64,000 nucleotides of DNA from NAK19 sp034434515 (lineage in GTDB: Bacteria; Chloroflexota; Anaerolineae; Anaerolineales; UBA4823), in assembly GCA_034434515.1 (NCBI GenBank), contig DAOTZA010000229.1, forward strand, positions 1-64,000, read 5' to 3'. A program made the position numbers and the translations under genes. Each line of letters begins with the position of its first letter. Position 1 is the stretch's first letter. Shown here in pieces: positions 23,868-32,207 of the stretch. Below the pieces are notes generated by a model that did not search any database, was not told where the DNA came from, and worked only from the letters and a program-made list of their open reading frames with translations.

Positions 23868-25646
23868 ATGACTCGAAAAATGCTAACCGTCATTGGAACG
23901 GGGTTGTTGTTGGTGAGCTTCATTTTAGGAGCTTGTGCCCAACCGACTCCCGCTCCTGCGCCAGAGCAACCTGCTGCCACTGAAGCCCCAGCAAAAACGG
24001 AAGCTCCAGCAGCAACCGAAGCCCCGGCTGCAACGGAAGCTCCGGTCGAAGAAACACCGCCGCCCAAGGTACCCATTGCGATTTACGATGGGAAAAGCCT
24101 TTCCGTACCGGATTGTGAGTATGGCGGCCTTATCAAATCTATTGAAGCCACCGATGATCACACGGTAACCTTCACGCTGTGTAAACCTGACCCGGCTTTT
24201 GAAGTCAAATTGGGTTTCGGTGTCTTCTCAATTTACCCCAAGGAATGGATTGAAGCCACAGCCGGAGAGAGCACCCGCGCCAGCGAGGGTTTGGAAAGAC
24301 CGGTTGGGACAGGCCCCTACAAAATCCAGGAATGGAAACGTGGCGATAGCGTTGTGCTGGTCAAGAACCCAGATTACTGGGATCAAGAATTGATTAAGAA
24401 TGCGCCTGACACGTTAATATTCCGCTGGTCAACCGAGTCGGCCGCTCGTTTGCTGGAATTGCAAGCTGGCACCATTGATGGCTTTGATAACGTCGGGCCT
24501 GAAGATTTTGAGGTGGTGACGAACGATCCCAATCTTCAACTGGTCGTTCGCCCGGCTTTGAATATCTTTTATATCGGCATGACCAACACCTATCCTCCCT
24601 TTGACAACGTCAAGGTGCGCCAGGCGGTTGCCATGGGCATCGACCGCCAACGAATTGTGGACACCTTCTATCCTCCAGGTTCTGAAGTGGCTTCGCACTT
24701 CACTCCTTGCGCCATCCCGAATGGTTGCACGGGTGAACCGTGGTACGACTTCGACCCCGAAGCCGCCAGAGCTTTATTGGCTGAGGCGGGATATCCGGAT
24801 GGCTTCCAGACCAAACTCTATTACCGCGATGTCGTGCGCGGTTATCTGCCCCAGGTTGCCAATGTCGCCCAGGATATCCAGGCGCAGTTGAAGGAAAACC
24901 TGAACATCGATGCGGAAATTGTGGTCATGGAATCCGGCGCCTTCCTCGAGGCTTCAGCTTCTGGACAGCTCAATGGGTTCCATCTCTTAGGCTGGACCGG
25001 TGACTATCCACACATTACCAACTTCCTTGACTACCACTTTGGTAAGGAAACTCAGCAATTTGGCAAGATTCCGCCCGAAATTTACGAGCCTCTGATTGAA
25101 GGTGGAAAAATTGCCGATGTCGATCAGGCCGCGCCAGTCTATGAGCGGGCAAACAACGCCATCCGTGAATTTGTCCCCATGGTGCCGGTAGCCCATGGTG
25201 CTTCTGCTACAGCCTATCGAGCAGATGTGACTAACCCACAAGCCAGTCCCCTGGGGAACGAGCGCTTTGTTTTCTCCAAAGGTGGCGACCGCGATACCTT
25301 CGTGTTCATGCAGAATGCTGAGCCAATCAGCCTGTTCTGCGCTGATGAAACCGATGGTGAATCGCTCCGACCATGCGAGCAAATCACCGAAGCCCTCTTT
25401 GCGTTCAAAATCAATACGACCGAGCTTGAACCAGGACTGGCAGAGAGCTGTGAGCCCAATGCAGACTTGACTCAGTGGGTTTGCAAGCTGCGCCAGGGCG
25501 TCAAGTTCCACGATGGCAGTGACTTCACCGCCGAAGATGTGGTGGCAACCTTCAATATGGGCTTGAACCCGGGTTCGCCAACGCACGTCGGCAACACCAA
25601 TCTGTGGGATTATTACGACTATCTGTGGGGCTTGATGTGGAAGTAA
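23868..25646 (+). CDS. Peptide-type ABC substrate-binding lipoprotein (SBP family 5), apparently circularly permuted
   Basis: A 592-residue lipoprotein: signal peptide with lipobox LGAC (Cys23), then a Pro/Ala/Glu/Thr linker to about residue 68. The fold is SBP family 5 (DppA/OppA) but in rearranged order. Residues ~80-470 match the canonical middle and C-terminal parts (IKSIEATDDHTVTFTL, GTGPYKIQEW at 147, FDNVKVRQAVAMGIDRQ, ending ASPLGNERF). Residues 472-592 match the canonical N-terminus (FVFMQNAEPISLF, TTELEPGLAE, LRQGVKFHDGSDFTAEDVV, DYYDYLWG). No part is missing or doubled. Start: ATG 23868, AGGAGG 7 nt upstream. Permeases and one ATPase follow. Eight cysteines in the mature part may form disulfides. 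Ligand unknown. Confidence 0.88.
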   Translation: MTRKMLTVIGTGLLLVSFILGACAQPTPAPAPEQPAATEAPAKTEAPAATEAPAATEAPVEETPPPKVPIAIYDGKSLSVPDCEYGGLIKSIEATDDHTVTFTLCKPDPAFEVKLGFGVFSIYPKEWIEATAGESTRASEGLERPVGTGPYKIQEWKRGDSVVLVKNPDYWDQELIKNAPDTLIFRWSTESAARLLELQAGTIDGFDNVGPEDFEVVTNDPNLQLVVRPALNIFYIGMTNTYPPFDNVKVRQAVAMGIDRQRIVDTFYPPGSEVASHFTPCAIPNGCTGEPWYDFDPEAARALLAEAGYPDGFQTKLYYRDVVRGYLPQVANVAQDIQAQLKENLNIDAEIVVMESGAFLEASASGQLNGFHLLGWTGDYPHITNFLDYHFGKETQQFGKIPPEIYEPLIEGGKIADVDQAAPVYERANNAIREFVPMVPVAHGASATAYRADVTNPQASPLGNERFVFSKGGDRDTFVFMQNAEPISLFCADETDGESLRPCEQITEALFAFKINTTELEPGLAESCEPNADLTQWVCKLRQGVKFHDGSDFTAEDVVATFNMGLNPGSPTHVGNTNLWDYYDYLWGLMWK

Positions 25647-25665
25647 TCTAACCACGCGAAGCAAT

Positions 25666-25692
25666 ACGGGATGGCGAGCCTCGCCATCCCGT
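25666..25692. terminator. Strong hairpin between binding protein and permease genes
   Basis: Perfect 12-bp arms ACGGGATGGCGA (25666-25677) and TCGCCATCCCGT (25681-25692) with a 3-nt loop. No U run follows, so it is better read as an intercistronic mRNA-stabilising or partial attenuation hairpin. That is common after binding-protein genes, which need higher expression than their permeases. Confidence 0.7.
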
Positions 25693-25711
25693 CCGCTATT
25701 GACAAAGAACT

Positions 25712-26794
25712 ATGTTAATTCAATATATCGTCCGCCGCTTCCTATCTGCTATCCCGGTACTTTTTGGAATTCTTCTAGTAACCTTTACGCTTGCTAGAGT
25801 GATCCCCGGTGATCCTTGTCGGGCAATTTTAGGAGAGAAAGCGACTCAAGAAGTCTGCGATCGCTTTATCCGCGAGAAAGGGTTAGATAAACCCATCCCG
25901 GTTCAATTTTGGGTTTATCTAAATGAAATCGCACGGGGAGATTTTGGTCAGTCCTTCCGCTATGGAATGCCGGTAACACGCTTGTTAATTGAACGGTTGC
26001 CGACCACGGTCGAGTTGAGTCTGACTGCCCTGTTGATTAGCATGGTGGTTGGAATTCCCCTCGGAATCATCTCGGCGGTCAAACACAATTCATGGATCGA
26101 TGTTTTTACAATGATTTGGGCGAATATCGGCGTATCTATGCCGGTCTTCTGGCTAGGGCTGATGTTGATGTATGTCTTTTCCCTAGCTCTGAAAGACACT
26201 CCCTTTTGGTTGCCTCCCTCCGGACGGTTAAGCGCAGGGATGTCAGCCGATCCGTTCTATGTGGTCTGGGGATGGTCTTTGCCGGAAAGCGGCCTTCGCA
26301 TTGCCGTTGCCCAATTTATCAGTCGCTTGAACATTCTCAACGCTCTGTTAACGGCGAATTGGGCATTGTTGAAGGACGCCATTACCCATCTGATCCTGCC
26401 CTCGGTGGCGCTGGGTACAATTCCCATGGCATTGATTGCCCGCATTACTCGCTCCAGTATGCTCGAAGTGCTTGGTCAGGATTATGTCCGCACCGCGCGC
26501 GCCAAAGGGTTGCCCTATGGGAAAATTATCCTCAAGCATGCCTTTCGGAATTCCCTCTTGCCGCTCGTGACCGTCATTGGGCTATCGTTGGGCAGCTTAT
26601 TGGGAGGCGCGGTGTTGACCGAAACGATCTTCGGGCTTTCTGGGGTTGGGCGAACTTTATATGATGCTATCACCGCCAGAGATTATGGAATTGTCCAGGC
26701 TTTTACTGTGGTTATTGCAATTTTCTTTGTCATCTTGAACTTGATTGTGGATATCTCGTATGCCTATTTAGATCCGCGCATTCGCCTCGACTAG
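25712..26794 (+). CDS. ABC transporter permease, DppB/OppB type
   Basis: A 360-residue inner-membrane permease. The N-terminal IVRRFLSAIPVLFGILLVTF and the EAA-loop region YVRTARAKGLPYGKIILKHAFRN are characteristic of DppB-like subunits. Six membrane segments, with a longer than usual extracytoplasmic insertion (about 155-215) typical of larger family members. It follows the binding-protein gene by 65 nt (containing the 25666-25692 hairpin) and is directly followed by the DppC-type partner. Confidence 0.9.
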   Translation: MLIQYIVRRFLSAIPVLFGILLVTFTLARVIPGDPCRAILGEKATQEVCDRFIREKGLDKPIPVQFWVYLNEIARGDFGQSFRYGMPVTRLLIERLPTTVELSLTALLISMVVGIPLGIISAVKHNSWIDVFTMIWANIGVSMPVFWLGLMLMYVFSLALKDTPFWLPPSGRLSAGMSADPFYVVWGWSLPESGLRIAVAQFISRLNILNALLTANWALLKDAITHLILPSVALGTIPMALIARITRSSMLEVLGQDYVRTARAKGLPYGKIILKHAFRNSLLPLVTVIGLSLGSLLGGAVLTETIFGLSGVGRTLYDAITARDYGIVQAFTVVIAIFFVILNLIVDISYAYLDPRIRLD

Positions 26795-26795
26795 G

Positions 26796-27764
26796 ATGGT
26801 TGGCATGAGTGACCAGGATATTTCCTCAAAAAAAGTGGCTTCATTCGATGCAGAGGGCTTATCCCTGAAATCGGTGAGTTTGTGGCAGATCACCTGGCGA
26901 AGGTTTTTTCGCCGCAAATCTGCCCTAGTGGGATTGGGGATACTGGCGGTTCTGGTATTTATTGCCCTGACCGCCCAATGGATTGCCCCCTATGATCCTT
27001 ATAAACCATTGATTGGGATCGAGAAAGTACAACGGCGTGAAAAACCCTGCATTCATCTCCTGGGATGTCCCAAGGACAAACCCCAGCACATAATGGGAAT
27101 CGATGGCAATGTGCGCGATCAATTTAGCCGTCTGCTTTTTGGCGCGCGCTTGAGTTTGATCATTGGTGTTTCGACGGTTAGTTTCGCAATCGTTATCGGT
27201 ACGATTTTCGGAGCAGTGGGAGGATATTTTGGGGGATGGATCGATAATGTGATTATGAGAGTAATGGATGTGCTGCTTGCTTTCCCCTCCTTGCTCCTGG
27301 CGATCACTATTGTAACGGTTTTAGGGCCTGGATTGATCAATGCCCTAATTGCGATTAGCATTGTATCCATTCCAGCTTATGCGCGCGTGGTGCGCGCCAG
27401 CGTTCTCTCGGTTCGAGAGATGGACTATGTGTCTGCTTCACGGGCATTAGGCGGTTCAGACAGTCATATTATCTTTAAGAGAATACTGCCGAATGCGCTA
27501 ACACCGCTGATTGTCCAGGGGACGTTAGGAATAGCCACGGCGATTTTGGAGGCTGCTGCGCTCTCCTTCTTGGGATTGGGAGCTCAACCACCCACTCCGG
27601 AGTGGGGCTCGATGCTTGGGGCAGAACGAAATCAGGTTTTCACTGCGCCACATCTGGTCTTTTATCCAGGGTTTGCCATCATGTTGACGGTTTTATCCTT
27701 TAATCTCTTGGGGGATGGGTTAAGAGATGCGCTCGATCCAAGATTAGCTCATGTGAGTGGGTGA
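26796..27764 (+). CDS. ABC transporter permease, DppC/OppC type
   Basis: A 322-residue permease, partner of the DppB-type gene that ends 1 nt before it. The cytoplasmic N-terminal region (about 1-45) precedes ALVGLGILAVLVFIALTAQW, then the family-typical IAPYDPYKP. The EAA loop is YVSASRALGGSDSHIIFKRI, and SFLGLGAQPPTPEWGSML marks the C-terminus. An ATG at 26805 is an alternative start with little effect on the protein. Forms the membrane pore with DppB for import of the binding protein's ligand. Confidence 0.9.
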   Translation: MVGMSDQDISSKKVASFDAEGLSLKSVSLWQITWRRFFRRKSALVGLGILAVLVFIALTAQWIAPYDPYKPLIGIEKVQRREKPCIHLLGCPKDKPQHIMGIDGNVRDQFSRLLFGARLSLIIGVSTVSFAIVIGTIFGAVGGYFGGWIDNVIMRVMDVLLAFPSLLLAITIVTVLGPGLINALIAISIVSIPAYARVVRASVLSVREMDYVSASRALGGSDSHIIFKRILPNALTPLIVQGTLGIATAILEAAALSFLGLGAQPPTPEWGSMLGAERNQVFTAPHLVFYPGFAIMLTVLSFNLLGDGLRDALDPRLAHVSG

Positions 27765-27786
27765 AGTTAAGCATGGGAGTTGTACT

Positions 27787-28779
27787 GTGCCAGAAAATTC
27801 AAAGCCACTGCTAGAAATTAAGGATTTGTCGACATTTTTCTATACCGAGGATGGTATTGTTCGGGCTGTGGATGGGGTTGATTTAGTGGTTTACCCGGGA
27901 GAGGTTTTGGGGTTGGTGGGTGAATCGGGGTGTGGAAAAAGTGTCACCTCATTATCGATTATGCGCCTTATTGCTCCGCCTGGTAAGATCGTCAAGGGGG
28001 AAATCTGGTTTGAAGGAGAGAATTTAGCTGAAGTTCCTGAAAGTCGCATGATGAAAATCCGCGGCGATCGTATTTCGATGATCTTCCAACAACCTCAGAC
28101 CAGCCTCAATCCGGTCTTTACCACCGGTAGCCAGGTTGGTGAAGTCTTTACTATTCATGAAAAGTTAAAAGAAAAAGAAGCCTGGCAAAGGGCGGTAGAA
28201 CTGTTCCGTCTGGTGGGCATCCCTGATCCAGAACGACGGGCAAAATCCTATCCCCACGAGATGTCGGGCGGAATGGCGCAACGAGTGATGATTGCCATGG
28301 CTTTGGCGCTTCGTCCGGCCTTGTTGATTGCAGATGAACCAACCACGGCACTGGATGTCACCATTCAGGCGCAAATCCTCGACTTGATGCGGGAGTTGCG
28401 CTCGAAGTTTGGCGCTTCGGTCATCTTGATCACCCATGATTTAGGGGTTATCGCAGAAATGGCTGAACGGGTGGCGGTGATGTACGCCGGCCAGATTGTG
28501 GAGGAAGCGGATGTCATCACCTTGTTCGATCGTCCGCGGCATCCCTACACGGTTGGGTTGATGAACTCTATCCCGATTTTAGGGCGGTATCGCGAGCAGT
28601 TGGAAGTAATCCCCGGCTCTGTGCCAAATCTCATCGATTTGCCACCGGGTTGCCGTTTTGCACCGCGATGCAGGGCAAGAGTGGAAAACCGTTTGGAAAT
28701 TTGCGAGTTTCAAAATCCAGACTTGATTGAGGTCGACAAAGGGCATACCGTTCGCTGTTGGCTGTATCAAGCGCATTGA
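27787..28779 (+). CDS. ABC transporter ATP-binding protein, DppD/OppD type
   Basis: A 330-residue ATPase. Walker A GESGCGKSVT, signature MSGGMAQRVMIAMALA, Walker B LLIADEPTTALD, and the C-terminal oligopeptide-transporter extension with PPGCRFAPRCRAR, whose cysteines in DppD proteins can hold an iron-sulfur cluster. I prefer the GTG at 27787 (GGGAG 7 nt upstream) over a GTG at 27757 inside the permease gene. DppD normally works with a second ATPase, DppF, which is not found here; the next gene is coaE, so the partner must be encoded elsewhere or this one acts as a homodimer. Confidence 0.88.
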   Translation: MPENSKPLLEIKDLSTFFYTEDGIVRAVDGVDLVVYPGEVLGLVGESGCGKSVTSLSIMRLIAPPGKIVKGEIWFEGENLAEVPESRMMKIRGDRISMIFQQPQTSLNPVFTTGSQVGEVFTIHEKLKEKEAWQRAVELFRLVGIPDPERRAKSYPHEMSGGMAQRVMIAMALALRPALLIADEPTTALDVTIQAQILDLMRELRSKFGASVILITHDLGVIAEMAERVAVMYAGQIVEEADVITLFDRPRHPYTVGLMNSIPILGRYREQLEVIPGSVPNLIDLPPGCRFAPRCRARVENRLEICEFQNPDLIEVDKGHTVRCWLYQAH

Positions 28780-28841
28780 TTTCGGTTTGACAATCTTTGA
28801 GCTGGGGGCTAAAATGGATAGCAACGAGATATAAGATTGCG

Positions 28842-29966
28842 ATGAGTGCCTGGCCTGGAAAAACAGTCATTGGGTTAACCGGTAATATTGCCACCGGGAA
28901 AAGCGTGGTGCGCAAGATGCTCGAACATTTGGGGGCTTATGGCATTGATGCGGATGCGCTGAGTCATCGCGCCATTGCCATAGGTGCACCGGGGTATCAG
29001 ATGGTCGTGGATACATTTGGAAAATGGATTCTTGCCCCGGATGGACAGATTGATCGCAGTAAGCTGGCGAAAATCGTTTTCTCCGATGCGGCGGCGTTGA
29101 AAAAACTCGAAAACATCATCCATCCCCTGGTGCGTCAAGCAGAGGATTTGCTCATTCGTCGCACGACTAAAACGGTGATTGTCGTTGAGGCGATTAAGTT
29201 AATTGAATCGGGGTTTGACCGCTTTTGTGATCAGGTCTGGGTAACGTATGCTCCCGAAGATGTTCAGTTGCGCCGCTTGATGATGAAACGTGGCTTGAGC
29301 CGTGAAGCTGCTCTGCAGCGAATCCTCGCTCAACCCCCTCAGGAAGAAAAAATCAAACGCGCCGATGTCGTCATCCACAACGATAAATCTTTTGAAGATA
29401 CCTGGCAGCAAGTTGTCAATGCCTGGAAAAGCCTGTTTCCAGAGAAAGAAATTGAAGGCAAACGAGCGTCCCAAGCCGGGATGATGGTTGAGCGAGCCAA
29501 GCCCAGTCAGGCAAGTGAGATTGCGGATTTGCTGCGAGCGGTTTCAAAAGGGAAAAGACTTTTATCTTCGCAAGAAGTGATGGAAGCTTTTGGTGAGAAG
29601 GCCTACTTGCTCCTCCGCAGAGATGGCATAGCGGAAGGAATATTGGGTTGGAGGGTCGAAAACCTTGTGGCGCGGGTGGATGATTTTTACGTCTCTGATC
29701 GAGCGCCTTTCGCCGAGGCAGCAACTTTGCTCATACAGGAAGTGGAGAGGGCATCGAGAGAATTACAATGTGAAGCAGCACTTTTATTTTTGAGTGATGA
29801 GCTAAAAGCACACCAGGAAGTCTGGCAGAAAATGGGATATCAGGAGACAACTGCCCAGAATATCGGTATCCGCGCCTGGCAGGAAGCAGCTTTGGAATTC
29901 AAGCAACCAGGGCATACGCTTTGGATCAAGCGTTTGCGGGAAGATCTGGTGTTGAAACCGGTGTAA
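28842..29966 (+). CDS. coaE: Dephospho-CoA kinase with C-terminal acetyltransferase-like domain
   Basis: A 374-residue protein. Residues 1-200 are dephospho-CoA kinase, the last step of CoA synthesis: P-loop GLTGNIATGKS (11-21), YGIDADALSHRA and IIHPLVR. Residues about 215-374 form an extra domain starting VERAKPSQASEIADLLRAVS and ending with LGYQE-type pattern (QKMGYQETT), which resembles a GNAT N-acetyltransferase fold. Normal CoaE is about 200 residues. The start ATG at 28842 precedes the P-loop directly; a longer frame from 28797 adds non-conserved residues. The role of the extra domain is unknown. Confidence 0.85.
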   Translation: MSAWPGKTVIGLTGNIATGKSVVRKMLEHLGAYGIDADALSHRAIAIGAPGYQMVVDTFGKWILAPDGQIDRSKLAKIVFSDAAALKKLENIIHPLVRQAEDLLIRRTTKTVIVVEAIKLIESGFDRFCDQVWVTYAPEDVQLRRLMMKRGLSREAALQRILAQPPQEEKIKRADVVIHNDKSFEDTWQQVVNAWKSLFPEKEIEGKRASQAGMMVERAKPSQASEIADLLRAVSKGKRLLSSQEVMEAFGEKAYLLLRRDGIAEGILGWRVENLVARVDDFYVSDRAPFAEAATLLIQEVERASRELQCEAALLFLSDELKAHQEVWQKMGYQETTAQNIGIRAWQEAALEFKQPGHTLWIKRLREDLVLKPV

Positions 29967-29971
29967 GACTC

Positions 29972-30856
29972 GTGAATGATTTATTCGCAAACTTTATCGA
30001 TAGTATCCTTTTTGTTTTGCAACGGATTACGTGGCTGAGCGTAATCGATCTCTTGTTGGTTACGGCGATCTTTTTCATTGTTCTGAAATTAATCCAGGAC
30101 ACACAAGGGATTATCCTGATTCGCGGGGCGATTTTTTTAATCGTTATTGTAGCCATGTTGTCCACTTTAGAGGTGTTGCCGGCGTTCTCATGGATGGTGC
30201 GCAATACCTTGCCGGCTTTATTGATCGCCATACCGGTTATCTTTGCCCCGGAAATTCGGCGCACACTTGAAAGGTTGGGGAGGGCGGGAACATTAATTTC
30301 AAGCAGTCAAATGAGTTCAGGTACTCCTCAGGTGATCAAGTCCGTGGTTCGAGCTTGCGCGCGTTTATCAGAGCGCAAGCATGGAGCGTTAATTGTCTTT
30401 CAACGTTTCGATCGCCTGGATGAGTATATTAATAGCGGAGTTCAACTCAATGCCAAAGTAAGCCCTGAGTTGTTGCTGCAAATCTTTTATCCCAATACGC
30501 CCTTGCATGATGGTGCGGTGATTATCAGCAATGAGACTATCCTAGCGGCGGCTTGTGTCTTACCGCTTTCTTCAAGCGGCGTGCTGACCGAATCGCCTGA
30601 GCGCCAAATGGGATTGCGCCATCGCGCTGGACTTGGTATTAGTGAGGTCTCCGATGCGATTGCGATTGTGGTCTCCGAGGAAACTGGATCGATCTCTATT
30701 GTGGATAACGGGCGCATGATTCGGCGCATTGATCCAAATCGACTTGAGTTGATTCTCAAAGCGCTGCTTCACTTCCCCTCTGATGATAAGGGATTGAGTA
30801 TCCTAATGAAAAAAATCCTTGGTTTTGTTCAATCCAAAGGAGAAACTCATCAATGA
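29972..30856 (+). CDS. cdaA: Diadenylate cyclase CdaA
   Basis: A 294-residue membrane-bound enzyme that makes cyclic di-AMP from two ATP. Three N-terminal membrane helices (about 15-95) precede the DisA_N domain. Catalytic motif LHDGAVIISN is intact; the second motif reads GLRHRAGLGISE where most CdaA proteins have GTRHRAALGISE. I use the GTG at 29972 (MNDLFANFID), just after coaE, because the frame open to 29921 lies inside coaE. It overlaps cdaR by 4 nt, the conserved cdaA-cdaR arrangement; glmM, often third, is absent. Confidence 0.9.
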   Translation: MNDLFANFIDSILFVLQRITWLSVIDLLLVTAIFFIVLKLIQDTQGIILIRGAIFLIVIVAMLSTLEVLPAFSWMVRNTLPALLIAIPVIFAPEIRRTLERLGRAGTLISSSQMSSGTPQVIKSVVRACARLSERKHGALIVFQRFDRLDEYINSGVQLNAKVSPELLLQIFYPNTPLHDGAVIISNETILAAACVLPLSSSGVLTESPERQMGLRHRAGLGISEVSDAIAIVVSEETGSISIVDNGRMIRRIDPNRLELILKALLHFPSDDKGLSILMKKILGFVQSKGETHQ

Positions 30857-32193
30857 AGGGCGGTTTTTTTCGCTGGTTGAGAGAATCGTTTGGCTCTCTG
30901 AGTTTAGCCTTTTTTTTATCGGTGGTTGTGTGGGTTTCAGCAGTCTTATCCAATGATCCAACCCTTACCCGATCCTTGCCACAACCGATTCCTCTCGAAA
31001 TCGAAGGCTTGAACCGTGAATTGACAATCCTCGACGATCTACCAAATACAGTTTTGGTAACGCTCCGCGCGCCACAGTCGGTTTGGGATCGAATTCTGAT
31101 TCAACCGAACCTGGTACACGCCTGGTTAGACCTCTCCAACCTGTCTGAAGGAGAGCATGAGGTTGAAGTAAAAATACGGGTAGGGGCTACTCCCTATCAT
31201 GTTGTCAGAATAGTGCCTGATCAGGTGAATCTGCATCTGGAGAAGGTCGAGACGAAGACTATCTTGGTCACGTTGAATGTGGTTGGTGAACCCGCTTTGG
31301 GCTATCAAAAGGGGCAGCTCACCCTTTCACCCAGCCAGGTACAGGTGAGTGGAGCGAGGTCGTTGGTTGAGCAAGTGAAAAGCGTCCAGGGCGAAATAGA
31401 TATCAATGGCGCCGCCGAAAGCCAACGCCGGGCAGTGAAGCTCAACGCCCTGGACGAGAACGGAATGTTGGTTGAAGGGGTCAAATTAATCCCGGACACG
31501 GTTTCAGTAAATCAAATTATTACCTTGTTAGGCGGATATCGGAATGTTGTGGTTAAAGTTGTCACCCAGGGGGAATTAGAGGAAGGATATTGGTTGACCA
31601 ATATCTCAGTTTCACCTCCCAATGTGATTGTGTTTTCTGCCGATCCGCAGCTTGTGGATGCGTTGCCTGGCTATGTAGAGACCGAAACAGTGGACTTGAG
31701 CGGATTGAGCGATGATGTTGATTTGCGGGTTTCATTAAAATTACCGGCGGGGGTAGAATTAGCGGGGGAGGAAAGCGTTTTGGTGCGCTTGAATATTGCT
31801 GCCCTGGAAGGTAGTTTACCGATCACATTACCGATTGATGTGATTGGTTTGTCCTCAGGCCTGAAAGCTGAACTTTCACCCAGCCAAGTTGATGTGTTGA
31901 TCAGCGGTCCGCTGCCGGTGTTAAAGACAGTCAAGGCCAGTAATTTACGGGTAGTAGTGGACTTGACTGGCTTGACGCCTGGGGAATATCAGCTTCCTCC
32001 CTTAGTAGATTTATTGCCAGACTCGGTAAAAGTGGCTTCGATATTACCTTCGAATATTTCGGTTGTGATTGTTGCGGTGGAAAACGGGGAAGGCACTTCG
32101 ACCCCGATTCCGACCGTCTCCCCCAGCCCGAATTTTGGCCTTCCTGTAACACCAACCCCTGCGCTGCTGCCAACGGCTACCCCTCTTCCATAG
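30853..32193 (+). CDS. cdaR: CdaR / YbbR-domain regulator of diadenylate cyclase
   Basis: A 446-residue protein with one N-terminal membrane anchor (about 10-30: SLSLAFFLSVVVWVSAVL) and an extracytoplasmic region of about four YbbR-like beta domains, recognisable by repeated V-x-L/V-x-G patterns and phrases such as LSPSQVQVSG and VSPPNVIV and LSPSQVDVLISG. The last 40 residues are a Pro/Thr/Ser-rich tail. CdaR proteins modulate CdaA activity in known systems. Overlap with cdaA by 4 nt supports co-expression. Confidence 0.88.
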   Translation: MKGGFFRWLRESFGSLSLAFFLSVVVWVSAVLSNDPTLTRSLPQPIPLEIEGLNRELTILDDLPNTVLVTLRAPQSVWDRILIQPNLVHAWLDLSNLSEGEHEVEVKIRVGATPYHVVRIVPDQVNLHLEKVETKTILVTLNVVGEPALGYQKGQLTLSPSQVQVSGARSLVEQVKSVQGEIDINGAAESQRRAVKLNALDENGMLVEGVKLIPDTVSVNQIITLLGGYRNVVVKVVTQGELEEGYWLTNISVSPPNVIVFSADPQLVDALPGYVETETVDLSGLSDDVDLRVSLKLPAGVELAGEESVLVRLNIAALEGSLPITLPIDVIGLSSGLKAELSPSQVDVLISGPLPVLKTVKASNLRVVVDLTGLTPGEYQLPPLVDLLPDSVKVASILPSNISVVIVAVENGEGTSTPIPTVSPSPNFGLPVTPTPALLPTATPLP

Positions 32194-32207
32194 GAGAGCA
32201 GAAGAAA

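Noticed and set aside
23868..25646. Binding protein read as a truncated or frameshifted pseudogene
   Set aside because: Every canonical segment is present once, in one open frame, with an intact signal peptide and ribosome site; only the order differs.
24987..25664. 225-residue frame antisense to the binding-protein gene
   Set aside because: It overlaps a conserved coding sequence on the other strand and has no recognisable motif.
26092..26664. 190-residue frame inside the DppB-type permease gene
   Set aside because: The permease frame carries the conserved EAA loop here; the other frame lacks membrane segments or known motifs.
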